From the NCBI GenBank assembly GCA_027493875.1, contig JAOSJX010000023.1, positions 1-64,000 of the forward strand: a DNA stretch of 64,000 nt, written 5' to 3'. A program made the position numbers and the translations under genes. The notes below the pieces were generated by a model. That model was given only the letters and a program-made list of their open reading frames with translations. It was not told the DNA's origin and did no database searches. Of this stretch, positions 54,041 through 63,510 are shown one piece after another. The DNA is from Deltaproteobacteria bacterium (GTDB lineage Bacteria > Lernaellota > Lernaellaia > JACKCT01). Numbering within the stretch: position 1 is the stretch's first letter; each line of letters begins with the position of its first letter.

Positions 54041-55027
54041 TTGGATGTGACGAAGGCCGTTTACGCGTATCTCAAATCCTGCCGCACCGACGGCCAGTAC
54101 TCCGACAAAACCGTTCGCGCCTATTCCTACGATCTGGGGCAATTTGTCGATTATTTCGGCGGCCGCGACGTCGCGTCGCTCACCACCAAAGACATCGGCC
54201 GCTACGCTGAATTTCTGAGCGGGACGATGGCGCTCCAGGACGCGACGGTTCGACGCAAAGGGATGACGCTGAAAACGTTTTTCGCCTATTGCCGCGGGCG
54301 AGGTTACTTAGAATCGTCGCCGGCGGACGGCGCTATTCGGAAAGGAGCGGCGCGCAAGCAGGCTCCGGCGCCAAAAATTTTTCGCGGCGAGGAAATCCTG
54401 AAATTGCTCGATTCGCTCTCGGTCGAAGTGGACCGCGTCGCCTCGTTGCTCAAACCCGGCTGCGGGCGCCGGGAACGGACGGGTTTCGGCAACGCCGTGC
54501 GCGACCGCGCCATCATTGAACTGTTGTTCACGACGGGGATGCGCATCGGCGAATTGATCGCGCTGGACGATCGCGACATCGACCTCAGGAAAAAGTCGTT
54601 CGGGTCCGCGGCCGGACGGGAAAAGTTAGGCGGCTGGTTATTCGGAGCCGAAAAACCCTCGATGCCTTGGACGCCTATTTGCAGATCCGGTCGGTCGCCA
54701 AGCCGGGCGAGCGGGCGCTGTTTCTCAACCGCTTCGGGCGGCGGCTTTCCCGTGTACGCGGTCGAGAATCTGTTCGATCAGGCGCGCCGCGCCGCGGGGA
54801 TACGCCGACGGATGACGCCGCAGGCGCTTCGTCACACCATCGCCACCATGCTCATCAACAATGGGCGATCGAAGGAAGAGATCGGCGCGATCCTTGGGCA
54901 TAGTTCGACGGTGAGCGTCCAGGTCTACGATCACGTCGCGCCGGCCCGACAAGGACGCGTGTTGACGCGCTTCAACGAGGACCGGCGCCTCGACGTGCGC
55001 CTTGAAAGGGACGAGGACGTTCGCTAG
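54041..55027 (+). CDS. Tyrosine recombinase (Xer-like)
   Basis: Site-specific recombinase, about 328 residues. N-terminal SAM-like core-binding domain (TVRAYSYDLGQFVDYF), then the catalytic domain. Arg I is in TTGMRIGEL, Lys in the restored GRTGKVRRLVI, Arg II in TPQALRHT, His in LGHSSTVSVQ and the nucleophile Tyr in VYDHV. The first position of the usual HxLRH box is Gln here. Indels near 54600 and 54745 break the frame. TTG 54041 has GGAG upstream. Chromosomal XerC/XerD or an integrase-like role are both possible. Its stop overlaps that of copA. Confidence 0.85.
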   Translation: MDVTKAVYAYLKSCRTDGQYSDKTVRAYSYDLGQFVDYFGGRDVASLTTKDIGRYAEFLSGTMALQDATVRRKGMTLKTFFAYCRGRGYLESSPADGAIRKGAARKQAPAPKIFRGEEILKLLDSLSVEVDRVASLLKPGCGRRERTGFGNAVRDRAIIELLFTTGMRIGELIALDDRDIDLRKKSFGSAAGREKLGGWLFGAEKPSMPWTPICRSGRSPSRASGRCFSTASGGGFPVYAVENLFDQARRAAGIRRRMTPQALRHTIATMLINNGRSKEEIGAILGHSSTVSVQVYDHVAPARQGRVLTRFNEDRRLDVRLERDEDVR

Positions 55028-57488
55028 CCGTCGAGGTTCACGCCCCGAAGACGCAAGAGAATTCGTGACCACCGACACGGAGCTCGCCGCCATCGCCACC
55101 GCCGCGAAGACGGGCGGCAACGGATTCCCGAACAAGACCACCGCGAGGCCGGCCGCCAGCGGAATTCCCACCGAGTTGTAGACGAACGCCCAGAAGAGGT
55201 TTTGACGGATGATGCGAACCGTTTGCCGTGATAAGGCGATAGCGCGCGGCAGGGGAAGGAGCTTCGCGCCCACGAGCGTGATGTCGGATGTTTCCATCGC
55301 GACGTCCGTGCCGGCGCCCATGGCGATGCCGAGATGCGCCGACGCGAGCGCGGGGGCGTCGTTCACGCCGTCGCCAACCATGGCCACGACGCGGCCCTCC
55401 ACGCGCAGGCGCTTCACGACGCCGGCTTTTTCGTCGGGCAGTACGCGCGCAAACACTTCGTCGATGCCGACCCGCGCGGCCACGGCGCGCGCGGTCGCTT
55501 GCGCGTCGCCGGTCAACATGGCGACGCGCAATCCCATCGAGCGCAACGCCGCGACGGCGTCGGCTGCGTCCTCTTTTTCACGGTCCGCCAAGCCGATGAG
55601 GCCGGCCGCTTTCCCGTCAACGCCGACGTAAACCGCGGTCTGTCCCGATTCGGCGAGGGTGGCGGTTTTCCCCGCGAGCGACGAGACGTCGACGTTCGCG
55701 AGCGCCGCGATTTTTTCACTTCCGACAAAGGCCGGTTGTTTCTCGATCACACCGCGGACGCCGTGTCCCGGTGAAAACTCACGATCGGCCACGGAGGGGG
55801 TCGCGAGCGTGCGACGTTCAGCCTCCGCGGTAATCGCCTTTCCAAGAGGATGTTCGCTGCCGAATTCGAGAGCCGCGGCGACGGACAAGAGTTGGTCTTC
55901 GCTGTACCCGTCGGCCGGGACGACCGCCGTGACGACGGGTTCGCCGAGGGTCAGCGTACCGGTTTTATCGAGCACCACGGTATCGAGGTCGCGGGCGCGT
56001 TCCAGCGCTTCGCCGCTTTTGATCAGGATGCCCATCGACGCGCCGCGCCCCGTGCCGACCATGATGGCCGTCGGCGTCGCGAGGCCGAGAGCGCACGGGC
56101 ACGCGATGATGAGCACCGCGGTAAGGACCGTGAGCGCGTTTTGCAGCCGCGGTTCCGGGCCGAAAACAAACCAGGCCGCAAACGCAAGCGCCGCCACCGC
56201 CATGACGACCGGGACGAAAACGGAGGCGACCCGGTCGACCAGCGCTTGGATCGGGGCTTTCTCGCTTTGCGCTTCGCGAACGACGCGAATGATGCGCGCG
56301 AGCGTGGTTTGCGAACCAATCCGCCTGACCTCGAACTGGATCGCCCCGGCGCGATTGATCGTTCCACCCGTCACGGCGTCGCCGGGCTCCTTCGCGATGG
56401 GCAGGCTTTCGCCGGTCAGCATGGATTCGTCGACGGACGCCTGCCCTTCGACAACGACGCCGTCCGCCGCGGCGGATTCGCCGGGACGGAGAAGCACGAT
56501 ATCGCCGATCCGCACCTCGGCGACGTCGACGTCGCGCCACGCCTCGTCGCAGTTTCACCATCGCGCGGCGCGACTGAAGTCCCGCGAGCGCCTTGATCGC
56601 GGCGCCGGCGCGGCCCTTGGCCCGCGCTTCCATCCACCGGCCGAGCAAAATGAGTGTGATGATAACCGCCGCGGTGTCGTAATTATAATGGCCGGTCGGG
56701 CCCTCGTGGCCGACGGCGCCCGGAGCCACGGTGGCCGCCAGCGAATAGAAAACGCGGTTGTCGTGCCGAGGCTGACCAGCGTGTTCATATCCGCCGTTCG
56801 CGCTTTGAGCGCGCGCCACGCGCCGAGATGGAAAGGCCAACCGCTGAAGAGGTAGACGGGAAGCGTGAACGCAAGGAGCCCATACGGGCGAAGCGTACCG
56901 TGAAAAGGCGACCCGGTGCCGAGAAGATGTCCCGCCATATCCCAAAGCAGCGGCACGCTGAATACGACGCCGACGACGAAGCGCCTTTGAAGCCACTTCG
57001 CATCCTCGGCTCGGAGCTTGTCTATCAGATCTTCGGGGGTTTCGCCGGCGGCCGGTTGAACGACCCGATAATCGCCCGCGGCCGCCACGGCGTCCGCCAG
57101 CATTTGCGTTTCGACGACGCCGGGGACGTAGCGCACGGCCGCCTGCCCCGTCGCGAGATTGACGGCTGCAGAGCGCACGCCTTCGACCGCCGCGAGTTTC
57201 GCCTCCACGCGCGCCACGCAAGACGCGCAGTGCATGCCTTCAATGGGCAACAACGCGTCGACGAGGGGCACCTCGTATCCGCTGGCTTCGATTGTTTTAA
57301 CGATCGTATCGAGCGGCGTGACGGAGGGATCGAAATCCACGCGGGCGCTTTGGTGGCGAGATTGACGCTTGCCGCGACACCGGGCAAATCGTTGATGGCG
57401 TCCTGCACCCGGCCGACGCAGGACGCGCAATGCATCCCCGCGATCGGCAGAAAAATGGTTTTGGTCGGGGGGGACGGGCAGAGGACAT
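55024..57488 (-). CDS. copA: Copper-exporting P1B-type ATPase
   Basis: Exports Cu+ from the cytoplasm. About 821 residues. Two N-terminal HMA domains, each with GMHCASC; transmembrane CPC in IACPCALGLATPT; phosphorylation site DKTGTLTLGE; SEHPLGKAI; MVGDGVNDAPAL; and YN and MAASS in the last helices, the Cu+ selectivity residues. Indels near 57475, 57355, 56760, 56545 and 55050 break the frame; the first lies in a G7 run. The start is unsure (ATG 57488 or 57508). It converges with the recombinase, sharing CTAG at the stops. Confidence 0.93.
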
Positions 57489-57564
57489 CGTGCGTCCAAT
57501 ATGGTCATCGCCTCTGGAAACGCAAGGGTCCGCGCGATAAAGTAAGCCGGTTCCTCGAGGTACC

Positions 57565-58017
57565 ATGAGACGCATGACCTTCAAACGAATGATGGCGCTG
57601 TCGGCGGTGACGCTCTTTTGTTCGCCGGTTGTAAGAAGGACGTCGGCGTCGCCGCGATGCCGTCGGTGCCGCCGACGGACGTCCCAGCGCTACGCGACCG
57701 GAAAGGAGGTCGAACGTCAGGCCGGCGCCGAGGGTTATCGCATCGTTTATGAAACGAAAGCCGACCCGCTGACGGTCAAGGAATACTACGTCGACCAGCT
57801 CGAAAAGTTGAAATGGATCACGACGGGCCGGGGCGAAGAAACGGACGGCGCCGCGGAACTTCTTTATTACCGCAAGTCGGGCCGGCTGCTGATGATCAGT
57901 TTTCGTTGGACGGACGACAAGGACGGGTGCCGCTACACCGTCGCGGAATCGCGCCGTGACCGGGCGCCGGGGAACCTTCCTATAAACCGTTCGCGACCGA
58001 ACCATGACGGCGCGTGA
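57565..58017 (+). CDS. Small lipoprotein of unknown function
   Basis: About 150 residues. Begins MRRMTFKRMMALSAVTL; after restoring a T near 57619 the lipobox reads LFAGCKKDVG. A Pro-rich spacer follows, then a small alpha/beta domain containing EGYRIVYETKADPLTVKEYY and LLYYRKSGRLLMISF. A second indel lies near 57704. GAGG sits just before the ATG. Overlaps the tilS start at its 3' end. Divergent from copA, but no metal-binding motif is seen. Confidence 0.65.
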   Translation: MRRMTFKRMMALSAVTLFCSPVVRRTSASPRCRRCRRRTSQRYATGKEVERQAGAEGYRIVYETKADPLTVKEYYVDQLEKLKWITTGRGEETDGAAELLYYRKSGRLLMISFRWTDDKDGCRYTVAESRRDRAPGNLPINRSRPNHDGA

Positions 58018-59387
58018 CGACCGGTTCTTGCGCGCGGTTCGGCGAACCATCCGGAACCTCGGACTGTTGCCGCGGGGCGTTTGCGTGCTCGCGGCGGTCT
58101 CGGGCGGGCGTGACTCCATCGCGCTTCTCGACGCGCTTCTCGCGCTGGCGCCGCGAAACGGCTGGGCGATCGCGGCGGCGCACGTGAATCATCACCTTCG
58201 GCCGGATGCCGATTTGGACGAGGCGCTCGTGCGCTCCTTTTGCGACAACCGCGGCGTCACGTTGCGCGTGCGTCATTTGGACGGCGCATTGCTGAAAGAA
58301 GGGAGGGCGGCCTTTCGGCGGCGGCGCGCGACGCACGGCTCGACGCGCTGCGCGGCATAGCGGCGGAACTCGGCGCGCCGTTCATCGCGACGGCGCATCA
58401 CCGTGACGATCAGGCGGAAACGGTTCTCTATCGTTTGCTTCGCGGCGCCGGCCGCGCGGGGCTCGGCGGCATCGCTCCGTCGGCGCCGCCTTTCGTTCGT
58501 CCGCTCATCGAGATTCCGCGCGCCATGATCGACGAGCGCGTGCGGGCGCGCGGGCTGCCGTATCGCGATGACCCAAGCAACCTCGATGCAAAATACCTCC
58601 GTAATGCGCTTCGGCACCGTGTTTTTCCCGTTCTAGAAGAGGTGATGCCCGGGTCATCCGCGGCGCTTGCGCGGGCGGCCGAGGTGGCGCGCCTCGAACG
58701 GGAGGCGCTCGACGCGCTGGTCGAGGGAGATTTCGCCGGCGCGCTGCGGACGAGCGAGGGCGAGGAAACGGTGCTGGATGTCGACGCGTTGCGCGCACTG
58801 ACGGAAGCGCGGCGGTTGCTGATTTACCACCGTGTTTTGAGGGAGGTCGATGGGACGCGTCTGGAACTCGACCTTCTGCGTCAACTCGACCGTCTTGTGC
58901 TTTCGGGCAATCCTTCCGCTTTCGTCAATTTGCCGGGGGGATGGACAGCGCGCCGGGAATACGCATCGCTCGCGCTTGAGCGGGGGAGGATTCGCGAACC
59001 CTTCGCGGTGGCGGAACAAGCGCTGCGCGTACCCGGCGAGCTCGCCCTTGCCGGCGTTGGTCATATCCGGGCTGAGATCGTTTATTGCGAAAACGCCGTG
59101 CCGCCGGATGCCGGGAAAAACAGCGCACGCCTGTCGCCCGGGTCGGTGGCGGGCGGCCTTCGCGTCCGGTCGTGGCTTCCCGGCGATCGCTATAGTCCCG
59201 AAGGGATCGGCACACGCAAACTGCAAGACCTTTTCGTCGACCGCAAGATCCCCGCCCGTCATCGCCGGCAGGTTCCGGTGGTCACCGACGACGAGGGATC
59301 GTCTGGGTCGCCGGTTACCCCGCCGACCGCCGCGTCGTTCCGGCCGCCGGGGAGCCGCGCGCCATCCTCCTCCGGTTTTCCCCATAA
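58004..59387 (+). CDS. tilS: tRNA(Ile)-lysidine synthase
   Basis: Modifies the wobble base of tRNA-Ile(CAU) to lysidine; essential. About 461 residues. PP-loop VLAAVSGGRDSIALLDALLA, then ATAHHRDDQAETVLYRLLRG and the YRDDPSNLDAKYLRNALRHR motif that defines TilS. The C-terminal domain includes LQDLFVDRKIPARHRRQVPV. Indels near 58310 and 59300 break the frame; the corrected end is RAILLRFSP at TAA 59385-59387. Confidence 0.93.
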
Positions 59388-59414
59388 AAAAACGGCCCCG
59401 CATCGCGGGGCCGT
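59386..59414 (-). terminator. Rho-independent terminator of the flagellin gene
   Basis: On the minus strand a 10-bp stem ACGGCCCCGC / GCGGGGCCGT with a 3-base loop is followed by seven T. It lies 38 bases beyond the fliC stop and overlaps the 3' end of tilS. Confidence 0.93.
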
Positions 59415-59451
59415 CTGTCACGCCTGGAGAATCGGCTGCGCGGAATACGCC

Positions 59452-60274
59452 TCAGCCTTGCAGCAGGGAGAGTGCGATCTGCGGAGCCTGATTCGCTTGG
59501 GTCAGGACCGACACACCGGCTTGGATCAGGATGCTGTACTTGGTCAGAGCGGCCGTCTCGCCGGCGATGTCGACGTCGCGGATGCGGCTTTCCGCGGCGG
59601 TGAGGTTCTCGACCACGTTGTCGATGTTCGCGATAACGGATTCCAGGCGGTTTTGGAGAGCGCCGAGCGCCGCGCGGCGGCTGGCCACGGTGCTGATCGC
59701 CTGCGTGGTCGTGCCGAGGGCGGCGATGGCGTTGGTGATCGTCGCGATCGAGGTGGTCAGGCCGAGGGCCGTGGCGTCAGCGTCGGACAGGGTGATGGTG
59801 ATCGAATCGTTCGAACCGTTGGACAGACCGATTTGAATGTCCACGCTGAGCGAGCCGTCGAGCAGGAGCCGTTCGTTGAACTTGGTCGAGTCGGAAATGC
59901 GGTTGATTTCGGTGCGGAGCGCCAGGTATTCCTGGTTGAGGTAGCCGCGCTCGACGGTCCCGACCGTGCCGGTCGACGCCTGCTCGGCCAACTCCTTCAT
60001 ACGCACGAGCATGTTGCTCATTTCGGAGATCGCGCCTTCGGCGACCTGCACGAGGCTGATGCCGTCGGAGCCGTTGCGCGAAGCCTGCCGCAGGGCCCGG
60101 ACGTTGGAACGCAGCTTTTCCGGAGATCGCGAGGCCCGCGGCGTCGTCGCCGGCCCGGTTGATCCGGAAACCGGAGGACAGACGCTCGAGGGCGGTCTGG
60201 AGTCCCTTCTGGTTCTGCGTCATGTTTCGCTGAGCATTCAGCGAGGCGACATTGTTGGTGATGATGAGTGCCAT
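59452..60274 (-). CDS. fliC: Flagellin
   Basis: Filament subunit, about 273 residues. N-terminal D0/D1 sequence [15 protein letters not shown] and [21 protein letters not shown]-terminal D1/D0 with [19 protein letters not shown] and the terminal [12 protein letters not shown]. The D2/D3 outer domain is nearly absent, so this is a minimal flagellin. One indel near 60123 breaks the frame. AAGGAGG lies 7 bases before the ATG, a very strong ribosome site. No sigma-28 promoter was found upstream. FlaG, FliD and other flagellar genes are not in the window. Confidence 0.95.
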
Positions 60275-60548
60275 GTTCGATCCTCCTTGGCTCTAGGCCT
60301 AATAACGAACTTGGAATGGGGGTGACTTGAAAAGGGGACGGAAACGGGGAACTGAGAGACGGGGAAAGAGCCCAATTCGACCTTCTGCGATTTTCAAAGA
60401 TCGCGTAGGGTCAAACTGAGCCTTTCGAACTGGGACCGGGCGGCCCTTGGCAAGGGGACCGTCACACTGGAGAATCGAACAAGATTTCAAATACCGGCCG
60501 GGCTCATCTTTTCCCGACCTGCAGTACGTATCGGCCGGTTCGGAGTCG

Positions 60549-60567
60549 GGCAAAAGGAAATTTTGCC
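60549..60567. repeat. Inverted repeat in the fliC upstream region
   Basis: GGCAAAA, 5-base spacer, TTTTGCC: a perfect 7-bp dyad about 275-293 bases upstream of the fliC ATG. Confidence 0.5.
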
Positions 60568-60609
60568 TAGCCGGCCTTTTTTCGACCGCCCGAAAAAAAT
60601 TCCAAAAGA

Positions 60610-60628
60610 CTTACAAAAGCCTTGTAAG
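60610..60628. repeat. Inverted repeat in the fliC upstream region
   Basis: CTTACAA, 5-base spacer, TTGTAAG: a perfect 7-bp dyad. Same size and spacing as the dyad at 60549-60567 but a different sequence. Confidence 0.5.
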
Positions 60629-60672
60629 ATTACCCCCGATGTGCTAAGAAAAGACCCGTATCGATGATTCTC

Positions 60673-60706
60673 CAAGGGTGAGATCGTCAAGACGATGAAC
60701 CCCTTG
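60673..60706. other. Nested hairpin, possible structured RNA
   Basis: Outer stem CAAGGG (60673-60678) with CCCTTG (60701-60706), inner stem ATCGT (60683-60687) with ACGAT (60692-60696) around a CAAG loop. The A7 run follows on the plus strand. Confidence 0.4.
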
Positions 60707-60837
60707 AAAAAAATGAGCGAAGGAGGCGTTCCCACCGATCTTTATCATCTTACGCTCCTACCAACGAGTACTCACTCGCTTTGTCTCGCCTGAAAACTAC
60801 TTTGCCTTGAAATAACGCCTCCCGCTCCGACTGGGAA

Positions 60838-60874
60838 AGCGTCCGCCGCGAAAGCGGTGGACGCTTCTTCTTTT
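60838..60874 (+). terminator. Terminator-like hairpin, plus strand
   Basis: 13-bp stem AAGCGTCCGCCGC / GCGGTGGACGCTT with one G-U pair and a GAAA tetraloop, followed by CTTCTTTT. There is no recognised gene upstream on this strand, which suggests an unannotated small transcript. Confidence 0.6.
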
Positions 60875-60941
60875 ATGGTTTTATGAGGAATGTGCCAAAA
60901 GTCTTCGGGCCGCGCGAAGGGACGTTGGGCATCATCCCGCG

Positions 60942-61667
60942 CTATGCCTGATCCGCTTCGCCCGCGATGACGGCGAGGGCCGCGGCGGCCGCCGTATCCG
61001 AACGGAGGATGAAATCTCCCAAGCGGACGCCCGTAAATCCGTGATCACCGGCGAGTGATCGTTCTTCATTCGTCCAACCCCCCTCGGGACCGACGAGAAA
61101 TGCGACGGACCCGCCGCCGTTTTCACGGATCGCCGCCGCCATTGATCGTTCGCCGTCGTGCGCGAGGATCAGGCGCAATGCGATCTCGCTTTCGTGGACA
61201 AGAACGATCGCCTCGGCAAGCGAATCGACATAGAAGATGCCGGGAACGTCCGATCGTCCGCACTGTTTCGCCGCCGCGGCGGCGACGCGGGTTAACCGCT
61301 CTTGTGTCCCCGCCGATATCGCGCGGTTCGAACGCGACGCGACAAAAAATATGATGTTTTCGACACCGAGTTCCGTCAGTTTTTCGGCGGCGGAAAAAAG
61401 GCGGTCGCCCTTGATCGCGGCGCAAACCGCCGTGACGTTGCGGCGCGGCATGGTTTCCGCGGCCAGTATTTCGACGATGCGGACGACGAGCGTCTTGTCT
61501 TCCGCCTGCGCAAGCACGCCGCGCGCTCGTTTTCCGCGACCGTCAAAAACAATGAGCGCATCACCGGGGTGGAGGCGGAGCGCCCGTTCGATATGGCGGC
61601 GCTCCGCGGGGTCGAGCGGCACCACGCCGCCCGCGTGAGGAATCTCTTTGACGAGGTGCGCGCTCAT
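60942..61667 (-). CDS. rsmE: 16S rRNA (uracil1498-N3)-methyltransferase
   Basis: SPOUT-class methyltransferase, intact, 241 residues. N-terminal PUA-like domain (ALRLHPGDALIVFDGRGKRA), then the knotted domain with LTELGVENIIFFVASRS, FLVGPEGGWTNEER and LGDFILRSDTAAAAAL. The start overlaps the prmA stop as ATGA. prmA-rsmE is a common bacterial pair. Confidence 0.93.
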   Translation of the reverse strand: MSAHLVKEIPHAGGVVPLDPAERRHIERALRLHPGDALIVFDGRGKRARGVLAQAEDKTLVVRIVEILAAETMPRRNVTAVCAAIKGDRLFSAAEKLTELGVENIIFFVASRSNRAISAGTQERLTRVAAAAAKQCGRSDVPGIFYVDSLAEAIVLVHESEIALRLILAHDGERSMAAAIRENGGGSVAFLVGPEGGWTNEERSLAGDHGFTGVRLGDFILRSDTAAAAALAVIAGEADQA

Positions 61668-62531
61668 AAGTCCGGTTTATCGAATTCCAGCAACACCCAG
61701 TCACCCTCCGTTGTCCGGCGTGCCGCGTCGAGCCCGGCCGTTTTGTAGGCCGCCGACACGTCGTCCGCTCGCGTCCGCCAGATCCCGGTCACCGCGAGCC
61801 GTCCGCCTCCGTCCACGCAGCGGGCCACGGCCGGCGCGCACCGGATGAGGACATCGGAATCGATGTTTGAGACAACCAGAGGATATCGGTCGCCGATTCC
61901 CCGGGCTTCGCCCACGCGAAATTTAACGCGCTCCTCGACGCCGTTCCGTTTGGCGTTTTCTTCGGAACAGCGAACGGCTTCGGCGTCCGTGTCGATACCG
62001 ACGGCGTGCGTGGCGCCTAAGAGCACCGCGGCGATGGTCAAGATGCCGGACCCGCAGCCCACGTCGAGAACAGGGCCGGTTCCGCCCTCGAAAACCGATC
62101 GATCGCGCCGAGGGCCAACCGCGTCGTTTCATGCGTCCCCGTGCCGAAAGCCATGGCCGGATCGATGATCAGCACCTTGTCGCCGGGCGCGGGATCGAAG
62201 CTTTCCCATGACGGCCGGACGACAAGACGGTCGGTGACCCGCGCCGGTTTGAAATAGGCTTTCCAGGCGGTCGCCCAATCCTGCCGCTCGACGGGGGCGT
62301 AGCGGAGTTGAAGGTCGGCCAGTTCCGGCCACATCGCGCGCAGCGAAGCCAGGTAAGGCGCCAGACGCTCGCCGTACGAACGCGCCGCGGTTTCGTCGTC
62401 GCAATAGGCGCGCAAAATCACCCGGCCGTCGCGATCCTCCGTTTCGACGCCACGCAGCCCTAGCTCGAAAAGACGGTTGGCCACGGGCTCGGCGAGAAGG
62501 GGTCAACCACGATGTCCAGACGCCATGTCAC
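61664..62531 (-). CDS. prmA: Ribosomal protein L11 methyltransferase
   Basis: About 289 residues. N-terminal substrate domain (ANRLFELGLRGVETEDRDGR), a linker with DPAMAFGTGTHETTRL (the PrmA hallmark), then a class I methyltransferase core with VLDVGCGSGILTIAAVLLG, ending WVLLEFDKPDL. Indels near 62490 and 62075 break the frame. The GTG at 62531 (V T W R L D I V V D) is the likely start. Confidence 0.92.
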
Positions 62532-62617
62532 TGCCGCAGTCTGGCGAAAACATCGTCGTGCTTCAAGAATAATGACCGACTTGCCGAAAAAACGGCTGTC
62601 GGACGGTCCACCGCCCC

Positions 62618-62646
62618 TTGACGGGTTCCGGGGTCGCGGATAAGAT
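62618..62646 (+). promoter_or_regulatory. Sigma-70 promoter for the 62826 gene
   Basis: TTGACG (62618-62623), 17-base spacer, TAAGAT (62641-62646). It implies a 5' leader of about 170 bases before ATG 62826. The rest of 62532-62825 shows no supported gene. Confidence 0.6.
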
Positions 62647-62825
62647 ACTCCCGCACCAGGGTGCTGAACGATAAATTGCTAATGTCGCACGTGTTTTTGC
62701 GCGGCTGGTCGGTGGGTCTCCAAGGGTCTGAGAAGCGGCGCAAGCCGCGCGATGTAGAGTCGCCGCGAGCCACGAGGGCGCCTTGGTGTATTTGTCCGGA
62801 TGATCTTTCGAGGGAGGAAGCCGGG

Positions 62826-63494
62826 ATGCCGATGAGACGGATTCAGAGTTACCGCGCGATCCATCGTCTCGCCATCGCCTTCGCCGTCGCCGCCTTGTTG
62901 CTGATCCCCGCCTTCAACCCACCGGCGCGCGCGCAATCCGAGTCCGATGAAGCGCAGTCAGCTGAGGATCAGGTCTCCTACGAAGTCGAAACGCTGTCCC
63001 CGGAAGAACTGGATGCCTTGAAGGAGCGGCTCGGCGCCCTCAAAGAGCGGATGTTCAAAAGCAAAGCGAGTCTGAAGCAACTCCTCGACCAGATTCGCAT
63101 GGGCTCCGTATCGCTCATTTCCTTCTCGATCCTTCACACGCATGATGTCGGCCCCACTTTCGAGCTGGAAACGCTGAGCTACACGCTGGACGGGTTTGAG
63201 ATTTACTCCGCGATCACCACTTCCGAAAACCTCCTCGACGATTATCAAGGGTATGCGGTCTACGAAGGCAGCCTGCTGCCCGGCGAACATATTCTTACCG
63301 TGGACATGGTGATGCGGGGTAAGGGCTACGGCATTTTCAGCTACCTCAATCAATACCTGTTCCGAGTGAAGGGACGATACGTATTTAAGGTCGAGGAAGG
63401 TGACGTCGTGACCTTGAACGTCACCAGTTACGATGAAGGATCGTTCCTCACGAGCCTCAAGGACCGGCTGAAAGTGCGTTTCGAGCGTGAGTAA
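62826..63494 (+). CDS. Secreted protein of unknown function with coiled-coil start
   Basis: Intact, 222 residues. Signal peptide (RLAIAFAVAALLLIPAFNPP, cleavage after ARA), then a charged helical stretch (LSPEELDALKERLGALKERM), then a beta domain with aromatic turns (FELETLSYTLDGFEIY and GYGIFSYLNQYLFRVKGRYV). AGGGAGGAAG lies about 6 bases before the ATG. The next gene follows 16 bases later. Similar small periplasmic proteins precede TPR proteins in deltaproteobacterial envelope clusters, but I do not recognise a named family. Confidence 0.7.
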   Translation: MPMRRIQSYRAIHRLAIAFAVAALLLIPAFNPPARAQSESDEAQSAEDQVSYEVETLSPEELDALKERLGALKERMFKSKASLKQLLDQIRMGSVSLISFSILHTHDVGPTFELETLSYTLDGFEIYSAITTSENLLDDYQGYAVYEGSLLPGEHILTVDMVMRGKGYGIFSYLNQYLFRVKGRYVFKVEEGDVVTLNVTSYDEGSFLTSLKDRLKVRFERE

Positions 63495-63510
63495 AGGCGA
63501 GCGAGTCCTG

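Larger units (their letters stand above)
60275..60941. other. Long intergenic region with several inverted repeats
   Basis: 667 bases between fliC and rsmE without a convincing gene. It holds dyads at 60549-60567 and 60610-60628, a nested hairpin at 60673-60706 and a terminator-like hairpin at 60838-60874. A short frame at 60694-60792 (about 32 codons) lies before that hairpin on the plus strand. A small RNA or leader peptide is possible. Confidence 0.5.

Noticed and set aside
54041-55027. Integrase marking a genomic island or prophage
   Set aside because: No phage genes, tRNA attachment site or flanking direct repeats; the neighbours are ordinary chromosomal genes.
60275-60660. Sigma-28 or sigma-54 promoter for fliC
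   Set aside because: I looked for TAAA-N15-GCCGATAA and for GG-N10-GC with TGGCAC/TTGC context; only poor matches were found.
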